Assembly: GCA_026416655.1 (NCBI GenBank)
Contig: JAOAES010000285.1
Span: forward strand, 1 to 27,519
Length of the DNA: 27,519 bases
Reading direction: 5' to 3'
Origin: Fimbriimonadales bacterium
GTDB lineage: Bacteria; Armatimonadota; Fimbriimonadia; Fimbriimonadales; GBS-DC
The translations under genes and the position numbers were made by a program. Position 1 is the first letter of the stretch. Every line of letters starts with the position of its first letter. Below, in pieces: positions 22,346 to 27,519 of the stretch. A model generated the notes under the pieces. The model worked only from the letters and a program-made list of their open reading frames with translations. It was not told where the DNA came from and did not search any database.

Positions 22346-23686
22346 GTGCTTGCCTTGCCTGGTACCCAATTTCGGATGAGCAAGCGGAAGCGGTTTTGGC
22401 TCTGGTTCTTCAGCCTCGCTATGGCATCGGCGGGGCTGCTGCTCTGGGCGGGAGTCCCACTGGTGCAGCAGCACCAGCTGGGCGTCTTCACGGGTATCGT
22501 TGCGCTCGCGATTTTTGCGGAGCTGTTGCTGATACGCTATCCCCTGCGCCCGGAGTACAGCGATCGCGGGCTTTGGTTCAGTGTCAGTACGCCTGTCGTC
22601 ATCGCCGCGATTATCATCTATGGGTGGCAGTTCGGGGTCTGGCTCGACGCCGTCATCTCGCTTGCCGCTGGAGTGCTTACGGCGCAGCTCAAGAACACGC
22701 GGCTGCGCTGGGCGTTCACCAACACGGTTCAGAGTGTCCCCAGTGCTGGGGCAGCGGGACTCATGGTTGCCCAGATTCAGGGCGAGCCGGTAAGCCCCGT
22801 GGGATGGCAAACCCTCGTGATCCTGATCCTGAGTTTGCTAATGTACATGATTGTGAACACGCTTTTAGTCAGCGTGACGGTGGCGATTGCCGAGGGGGTG
22901 CGCGTGCGTTGGGTTCTCGGGCAGACACTGCTCAGCCTGCCACGCGACATCGCGCTGATGACCCCGATCTCGTTCCTGATTACCGCGGCGCTGGCGGCGT
23001 ACGGCGCAACGGGACTGCTTGGCGTATTAGCGCCTTACCTCGCACTGCGGCAGGCGTTCGTCATCGCGGCGCGTCAGCAAGAACTGTATCAGCAGACCAT
23101 TCGCAGCCTCGGTTTCCTAGTGCAGCGCGCGCATCCCTACACAGGGGGGCACTTGCAGCGGGTGTCGCAGTGGGCGCGCCGCGTCGCTGAACGGCTTGGC
23201 TTACCTCCCGAACGCTGTGAACTCGTCTACGAAGCCGCGTTGCTCCATGACTTGGGCAAAACCGTGCTGGATGAGCAGATTCTCAATAAGCCCGCGCGGC
23301 TCTCCCCCCAAGAGTGGCAGGAAATCAAAAAACATCCCCAGCTCGGCGCGGAGATCCTCTGCGATACGCCGTTCCTCTCGCCGATTATCCCCTGGATTGC
23401 GATGCACCATGAGCGTCCCGACGGGAAAGGCTATCCTTTCGGACTCAAAGGCGAGCAGATTCCGCTGGAGGCGCGGGTGATTGCGGTGGTAGACGCCTTT
23501 GACGCGATGATTGGCGGCGAGTCGCCGAACCAGCACCGCCCCCATCGGCGCACGTTGACCTTAGAAGAAGCCCTCGCCGAGCTGGAGCGGGGCGCAGGCA
23601 CACAGTTTGACCCGCAAGTCGTGTCCACTTTTAAGCAGGTGGTGCAGGAGTGGCAGCAGCGTCGCACCGCAGGAGCGAGAACATAA
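22346..23686 (+). CDS. Membrane HD-GYP domain protein, catalytic residues intact
   Basis: This 446-residue protein has a membrane region with several hydrophobic helices (about residues 17-240, five to seven segments), followed by an HD-GYP domain. The domain contains ALLHDLGKT (H301-D302), KKHP, HHERPDGKGYP (354-364) and VVDAFDAM, that is, the metal-binding and GYP residues of cyclic-di-GMP phosphodiesterases. It is therefore predicted to hydrolyse cyclic di-GMP at the membrane. The start is uncertain: a GTG at 22346 has GAGGG at normal distance, and an ATG at 22376 (MSKRKRF) is an alternative. The next gene begins two bases after the stop and is a degenerate HD-GYP relative. Confidence 0.9.
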   Translation: MLALPGTQFRMSKRKRFWLWFFSLAMASAGLLLWAGVPLVQQHQLGVFTGIVALAIFAELLLIRYPLRPEYSDRGLWFSVSTPVVIAAIIIYGWQFGVWLDAVISLAAGVLTAQLKNTRLRWAFTNTVQSVPSAGAAGLMVAQIQGEPVSPVGWQTLVILILSLLMYMIVNTLLVSVTVAIAEGVRVRWVLGQTLLSLPRDIALMTPISFLITAALAAYGATGLLGVLAPYLALRQAFVIAARQQELYQQTIRSLGFLVQRAHPYTGGHLQRVSQWARRVAERLGLPPERCELVYEAALLHDLGKTVLDEQILNKPARLSPQEWQEIKKHPQLGAEILCDTPFLSPIIPWIAMHHERPDGKGYPFGLKGEQIPLEARVIAVVDAFDAMIGGESPNQHRPHRRTLTLEEALAELERGAGTQFDPQVVSTFKQVVQEWQQRRTAGART

Positions 23687-23687
23687 G

Positions 23688-24344
23688 ATGGAAGGCGCGT
23701 GGTGGGCAGTTCTGACGGTCATCGGTTCGCTTCTGGCGCTGGCGTACTACGCTTTCGTCGCGGCGCCTGCGCGGCTCCATCGTTGGCGGTGTGAAGGGTT
23801 GCGGGCATTCGCCCGACTCGTTGAACTGCGCACACAGGGGCGGTACGGCAGGTCGGAGCCGCTGGCGGAGATAGCGAACGCCGTCGCGATGCGATTGGGA
23901 TTGCCCCTGCACGAACGGCGGCGACTGGAACTCGCCGTCTATCTGCGCGACATCGGGATGGTCGCCATTCCCTACTCGATTCTGAACAAGCCGACAGCAC
24001 CGACGCCTGCCGAGCGCGCCTTGCTAAACCGCCACGCCGAAATCAGTGCGTCCATTGCCGAACAGATTCCGGGCTTGTGGCGCGTTGCGTCCATCGTGCG
24101 ACTGCACCATGTGGTCTACAAGGAGAATCCCGACGCGCCTTTGAGCGCGCACATCCTCAGCGCGCTTGACGACTGGCTTCGCATCGCCGAGAACGCCGAC
24201 GCCGATGCCGCAACGGCAGTGCTGAAGCAGGGCATCGGCGCGCGTTATCATCCGCTGGTCGTCCAGGCGCTTGTCAGCGAGTTGCGTCAGCGCTCAGCAG
24301 ACGGCTGGGTCTATCTAACCCGCTCCGCCGCGCTGTGGTTGTAG
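23688..24344 (+). CDS. Degenerate HD-GYP-like protein, membrane anchored
   Basis: This 218-residue protein has an N-terminal transmembrane helix (about residues 5-25) and an HD-like domain that lines up with the upstream HD-GYP protein. YLRDIGMVAIPYSILNKP corresponds to the active LLHDLGKT...ILNKP: the histidine is R87, the aspartate D88 remains and the lysine is M91. LHH (140-141) remains, but the D-G-x-G-Y-P signature is absent. It is thus expected not to hydrolyse cyclic di-GMP and may bind or regulate its neighbour. The gene follows the HD-GYP stop by one base, so the pair is co-expressed. Its 3' end overlaps the convergent phosphofructokinase gene by 30 bases. Confidence 0.75.
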   Translation: MEGAWWAVLTVIGSLLALAYYAFVAAPARLHRWRCEGLRAFARLVELRTQGRYGRSEPLAEIANAVAMRLGLPLHERRRLELAVYLRDIGMVAIPYSILNKPTAPTPAERALLNRHAEISASIAEQIPGLWRVASIVRLHHVVYKENPDAPLSAHILSALDDWLRIAENADADAATAVLKQGIGARYHPLVVQALVSELRQRSADGWVYLTRSAALWL

Positions 24345-25382
24345 GGCGACGCGCTGAAAAATCTGCCGCGCCTCCTCGTACAGTTCGTAGGGCACGAGTT
24401 TCGGCTCGCGCAGCGCTTCCTCCAGTGGCACGGCGACGATTTCCACGCCGCGCAGCGCGGCGAGCATCCCGAACTGCCCCGTGCTCACCAGTTCCGCCGC
24501 TTTCAACCCCAGCCGTGTCGCCAGCACGCGGTCAAACACCGTCGGCGGTCCCCCACGCTGGATATGTCCAATCACGGCGTCGCGTGTCTCGATGCCTGTA
24601 ATCTCCTCGATGTAGCGTGCTACACGCGAGCCGACAGCGCGCTCTTTCAGCACCCTGTGCCCGAAATCGTCGGTCTGCACAGGCTCATCTGTCCCGCCGA
24701 ACGGCAACTCGACGCCCTCTGAGACCACCACCAGCCCGTAGCGCTTGCCCCCGTGATAGACCTGTTGCAGGTGATGGCACATCGCGTTTAGATCGACAGG
24801 GACTTCGGGGATGAGAATCCAGTCTGCGCCGCCGCCGATGCCCGCATAGAGGGCGACCCAGCCCGCGTGTCGCCCCATCACCTCCAGCACGATGATGCGG
24901 GCGTGCGATTTTGCGGTGTCGCGCAGTCGATCCATCGCCTCCACTGCAACTGAAACCGCGCTGTCGAAGCCGAAGGTGAAATCCGTTCCGCCAAGGTCGT
25001 TATCCATCGTTTTCGGCACGCCGACCACGCGCACGTCGTGTTCCGTGTAGAGTCGTCGGGCGACGCCGAGCGTATCCTCGCCGCCAATCGCGATAATTGC
25101 GCCGAAACCGAAGTCCTCGATATTTTCTAACAGCCGTTGCAGGTCGGCGGGGTCCTTGAACGGGTTCGTGCGCGAAGTGCCGAGAATCGTGCCGCCTTCG
25201 CGAATAATCTCATCTACGCGCTCGTCGGTGAGCGGAACGGTCAAGCCCTCAATCAGTCCCTTCCAGCCCTGCAGGATACCGATTGGAGTATGCCCGTCTC
25301 GGATCAGGCGCAGCGTCGCGCCCCGAATCGCAGGATTCAAACCCGGGCAGTCGCCCCCGCCCGTCAAAATACCAACACGCAT
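24315..25382 (-). CDS. pfp: 6-phosphofructokinase, probably PPi-dependent
   Basis: This 355-residue enzyme phosphorylates fructose 6-phosphate in glycolysis. It has GGDCPGLN near the start, GGEDT at 100-104, PKTMDND (123-129, with catalytic aspartate D127), MGRHAGWVALYAG and GGPPTVFDR. In the ATP-dependent enzyme of E. coli the residues at positions 104 and 124 are both glycine. Here the equivalents are D103 and K124, the pair linked with pyrophosphate use in family-A enzymes, so PPi dependence is predicted. It has an AGGAGGT ribosome site and a TATAAT box about 66 bases upstream. Its 3' end overlaps the HD-GYP-like gene on the other strand by 30 bases. The gene stands alone. Confidence 0.85.
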   Translation of the reverse strand: MRVGILTGGGDCPGLNPAIRGATLRLIRDGHTPIGILQGWKGLIEGLTVPLTDERVDEIIREGGTILGTSRTNPFKDPADLQRLLENIEDFGFGAIIAIGGEDTLGVARRLYTEHDVRVVGVPKTMDNDLGGTDFTFGFDSAVSVAVEAMDRLRDTAKSHARIIVLEVMGRHAGWVALYAGIGGGADWILIPEVPVDLNAMCHHLQQVYHGGKRYGLVVVSEGVELPFGGTDEPVQTDDFGHRVLKERAVGSRVARYIEEITGIETRDAVIGHIQRGGPPTVFDRVLATRLGLKAAELVSTGQFGMLAALRGVEIVAVPLEEALREPKLVPYELYEEARQIFQRVALQPQRGGAG

Positions 25383-25447
25383 ATCGAACCTCCTGTAATC
25401 TCCCGTGCGAATCGGGGCTTTTGCCAGCGAATGCCAGCAACGGCTTA

Positions 25448-25453
25448 ATTATA
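25448..25453 (-). promoter_or_regulatory. -10 box for the phosphofructokinase gene
   Basis: On the minus strand a perfect TATAAT lies 65 bases before the ATG at 25382, leaving a leader with AGGAGGT just before the start codon. No good -35 box is visible. Confidence 0.5.
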
Positions 25454-25460
25454 CCGTGCC

Positions 25461-25499
25461 GACTCTGGTGTCCTGCTGCCGCGGCAAGGACGGGGAGTC
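25461..25499. repeat. Interrupted palindrome upstream of the phosphofructokinase promoter
   Basis: GACTC and GAGTC form the outer arms, GTCCT and AGGAC the middle and TGCCGCGGCA the core, with small bulges. It lies just upstream of the TATAAT box, so it could be an operator or simply part of the inter-gene repeat DNA. Confidence 0.5.
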
Positions 25500-25511
25500 G
25501 CAGCGCAAGAG

Positions 25512-25557
25512 TGCCCTCCCCACAGCCTCGCTTCCGTGTGAGTTGGCGGGGAGGGCA
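25512..25557. repeat. Inverted repeat at the 3' end of the acyl-CoA ligase gene
   Basis: TGCCCTCCCC (25512-25521) and GGGGAGGGCA (25548-25557) pair perfectly around a 26-base loop. It begins four bases after the ligase stop on the minus strand. A T-run is missing, so it may be a weak terminator or a repeat element. The rest of the 179-base gap is accounted for by the palindrome and promoter listed separately. Confidence 0.5.
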
Positions 25558-25561
25558 GCTC

Positions 25562-27097
25562 TTAACCTTCGAGCTCCAGTTCTTTCTTCAGCAGGCGTTT
25601 CAGCACCTTGCCGGTGTTGGACATCGGCAGCTCGGCGCGGAAAATCACCTCACGCGGCACTTTAAAGTTCGCCAATCGCTCGCGGGCGAAGCGGATAATC
25701 TCGCGCGGGTCGGGCTGCGCGTCGGGCTTGGGCACAATCACAGCAATCGGTACCTCGCCGCGCTCTGGGTCGGGCTTGCCAATCACCGCGCACAGCGCGA
25801 CGGCGGGATGCTCCATCAGCACGCGCTCCACCTCGCTGGGGTACACATTAATCCCGCCCACGATAATCATATCCTTCTTGCGGTCAACGATATACAGGTA
25901 GCCGTCCTCGTCGAACTTGGCCATATCGCCTGTGTGATACCAGCCGTTGCGCATCGCTTCGGCGGTGGCATCGGGGTTATTGTAGTAGCCGAGCATTACG
26001 TTGCGCCCGCGCACCACAATCTCGCCGATTTCGCCGACGGGCAGCTCGTTGTCGTTCTCGTCGAAGATTTTTATCTCGATACCAGGCAGGGGCAGCCCGA
26101 CGGAGCCGATTTTGCGCACGCCTTTATGCGGCGGCGGGTTCACGCTGGTCACGGGGGCGCACTCGGTGGGACCGTCGCCCTCCAGAATAGCGCAGTTGAA
26201 GCGAGCCTCGAAGGCGCGTTGCACGGGTTCCGGCATCGGCGCGCCGCCCGACACACAGTATTTGAGGCTGCTCAGGTCGTACGCGCGCTCGGCGGGCACT
26301 TGCAGCAGCGCGGCGTACATCGCGGGCACGCCGGGGAAAATCGTAATCTTGTGCTTCTCTAAGGCTTCCAGCGTCGATTGGGGCATAAACCGCTCCATCA
26401 GCACGCTGGTCCCGCCCAGCCACAGGCAGAAGTTCATACACACCGTCTGCCCGAACGAGTGGAACAGGGGCAAGATGGTCAGGAACCGCTCGTCGGGTTC
26501 CAGTTCCAGCATCGCCTGACACGCCTCGATGTCGAACAGGATGTTGTCGCTGGAGAGCATCACGCCCTTGGGAAAGCCCGTTGTGCCTGAAGTGTAGATG
26601 AACACGACGGGGTCGTTTTCGCCGACGGGCGCGGGGGGAAGCGGGTCGCCCTGCGGTTTCATCAGGCTGTCGAACGGGCGCACACCGTCGGGCAGTTCGC
26701 CCTCTGCGCCCACCAGCAACACGGTCTGCATGCTGGGGACTTCGGGCTTGGCTTGCAGCACGGTCTCCAGTGTCATCGGGAAGGTAATTGCGGCTTTGAC
26801 GCCCGCGTCGTTCCAGATGTAGGCGATTTCGGGGGCTTTGAGCAGGGGATTCACGGGCACAGCGATTGCGCCCAGCCTGCCCAGCGCGTGGTAGGCAATC
26901 ACAAACTGGGGCAGGTTGGGCAGCATAATGCCCACACGGTCGCCCGCTTGAATGTCCAGCTCCTCGCGCAGCCCCCGCGCGAAGGCGTTCACCGCGCCCC
27001 ACAACTGGGCATAGGAAATCGTATGGTCTCGGAAGATGAGCGCAGGCTTATCAGGATGGCGAGCCGCGCCGCGCTCGATGATTTGATGTAGCAGCAT
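25562..27097 (-). CDS. fadD: Long-chain acyl-CoA ligase (ANL superfamily)
   Basis: This 511-residue ligase activates a carboxylic acid, most likely a fatty acid, to its acyl-AMP and then its CoA thioester. The AMP-binding loop is YTSGTTGFPKG (168-178). Other ANL motifs are present: YHTGDMAKFDEDGYLYIVDRKKDMI, GGINVYPSEVE and, near the C-terminus, NTGKVLKR with the conserved lysine. The length fits. Substrate preference cannot be read with confidence; medium- or long-chain fatty acids are the usual assignment for such proteins. The start has GAGGAGG upstream. It stands alone, with an inverted repeat at each end of the gene region and the Rpn-like gene behind it. Confidence 0.88.
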   Translation of the reverse strand: MLLHQIIERGAARHPDKPALIFRDHTISYAQLWGAVNAFARGLREELDIQAGDRVGIMLPNLPQFVIAYHALGRLGAIAVPVNPLLKAPEIAYIWNDAGVKAAITFPMTLETVLQAKPEVPSMQTVLLVGAEGELPDGVRPFDSLMKPQGDPLPPAPVGENDPVVFIYTSGTTGFPKGVMLSSDNILFDIEACQAMLELEPDERFLTILPLFHSFGQTVCMNFCLWLGGTSVLMERFMPQSTLEALEKHKITIFPGVPAMYAALLQVPAERAYDLSSLKYCVSGGAPMPEPVQRAFEARFNCAILEGDGPTECAPVTSVNPPPHKGVRKIGSVGLPLPGIEIKIFDENDNELPVGEIGEIVVRGRNVMLGYYNNPDATAEAMRNGWYHTGDMAKFDEDGYLYIVDRKKDMIIVGGINVYPSEVERVLMEHPAVALCAVIGKPDPERGEVPIAVIVPKPDAQPDPREIIRFARERLANFKVPREVIFRAELPMSNTGKVLKRLLKKELELEG

Positions 27098-27110
27098 CGT
27101 CGTTGACCTC

Positions 27111-27135
27111 CTCGCGCGAGGAATTTCGGCGCGAG
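27111..27135. repeat. Short inverted repeat upstream of the ligase gene
   Basis: CTCGCGC (27111-27117) and GCGCGAG (27129-27135) pair around an 11-base loop. It overlaps the region just before the ligase ribosome site and could be a leader hairpin or the 3' end hairpin of the upstream gene. Confidence 0.4.
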
Positions 27136-27149
27136 GGGGAGGATTCCTG

Positions 27150-27519
27150 TCAGGAGTGAGGCTGCCTGAGTGAGACGCGCAACCGACGGCTCAGGCGTCT
27201 GAGAAAAACTTCTATACTCTCTGCGTTAGTCGCCTCGTTGAGAATGTTATCGAGGGTATCAAGAGACTTGACCTCCATCAGATGAGGCTCCAGCCATGAT
27301 GCGTCAACGCCGAAACGAGCGCGCAAAAGCCGAATAATTGAGCGGACAGTGCCTTGCTTCAACCCCTGCTCCACGCCCCGTTCCAGCGCCAACTCCTCGA
27401 AGCTGGTCAGAGGATACTCCGACTCAGCCTCCTTCTCGCGAATGATTTTTCGCACCAGCTCATCGCGCATCTTAGAAAGCGTCATGATGTAATCCACCAC
27501 CCTGTAGAGGTCTGCAACC
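27150..27519 (-). CDS. Rpn/PD-(D/E)XK transposase-family protein, C-terminal part
   Basis: The frame is open to the edge of the window, so the 5' part, where the nuclease domain would be, is missing. The remaining 120 or so residues look like the tail of recombination-promoting nuclease (Rpn/DUF4351) proteins: LYRVVDYIMTLSKMRDELV, then SFEELALERGVEQGLKQGTVRSIIRLLRARFG, the well-known 'G.eqG..qG' helix followed by 'RFG'. The ending is helical and basic. Such genes are abundant in some bacterial genomes and are mobile or recombination-linked. An ATG-equivalent GTG at 27500 is possible but would be an unusually short protein of this family, so I treat it as truncated by the window rather than by mutation. 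Confidence 0.7.
   Translation of the reverse strand, partial: VADLYRVVDYIMTLSKMRDELVRKIIREKEAESEYPLTSFEELALERGVEQGLKQGTVRSIIRLLRARFGVDASWLEPHLMEVKSLDTLDNILNEATNAESIEVFLRRLSRRLRVSLRQPHS

Noticed and set aside
25283..26362. A 359-codon open frame on the plus strand opposite the ligase and phosphofructokinase genes
   Set aside because: It crosses both conserved minus-strand genes and the gap between them, with no ribosome site and no recognisable motif.

Overview
The window is GC-rich bacterial chromosome, packed with genes and with no gap over about 200 bases. It looks like a thermophilic or moderately thermophilic lineage outside the well-studied phyla. Armatimonadota (Fimbriimonas-like) is my best guess, from gene mix and style only; no rRNA or tRNA is present to confirm it. 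I see no complete insertion sequence, CRISPR array or prophage. The mobile-like DNA consists of small palindromic or tandem repeats, several lying in frame inside housekeeping genes.

Layout. 1-4256 (+): the 3' end of purH, a VOC-fold protein and glnE form one tight operon, closed by a short terminator. 4330-7625 (+): a lipoprotein and a coupled putative outer-membrane protein. 13197-7631 (-): a small protein, a nucleotidyltransferase, an AddA-type helicase lacking a nuclease domain, an SPFH/band-7 membrane protein, a Xer recombinase and a stand-alone SelB C-terminal-like protein. 15199-13250 (-): mutL. 15278-17313 (+): a zinc-ribbon membrane protein and an unusual fusion of a ClpC-type N-domain to an O-methyltransferase. 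17337-19141 (+): an ATPase plus a DUF4276 (Toprim-like) protein, resembling a two-gene phage-defence cassette. 19156-21201 (+): corrinoid adenosyltransferase, YgfZ-like folate protein and a small membrane-anchored protein. 21363-24344 (+): a conserved hypothetical protein, a 43-residue secreted peptide, an intact membrane HD-GYP protein and a degenerate HD-GYP-like partner. 25382-24315 (-): a phosphofructokinase with the residues of the PPi-dependent type. 27097-25562 (-): a long-chain acyl-CoA ligase. 27519-27150 (-): the C-terminal end of an Rpn/PD-(D/E)XK-like transposase-family protein, cut by the window edge.

Cross-cutting observations. (1) Several genes have a TATAAT/TACACT-like -10 box only 6-8 bases before the start codon and no Shine-Dalgarno sequence, which predicts leaderless mRNAs. 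Neighbouring genes have strong GGAGG sites. (2) Palindromic or 21-bp tandem repeats are inserted in frame in glnE, mutL and the AddA-like gene, each time in a linker or tolerant region. (3) The best candidate for something undescribed is the ClpC-N/O-methyltransferase fusion with its zinc-ribbon membrane partner. Next are the active/degenerate HD-GYP pair with the secreted peptide, and the orphan SelB-tail protein.
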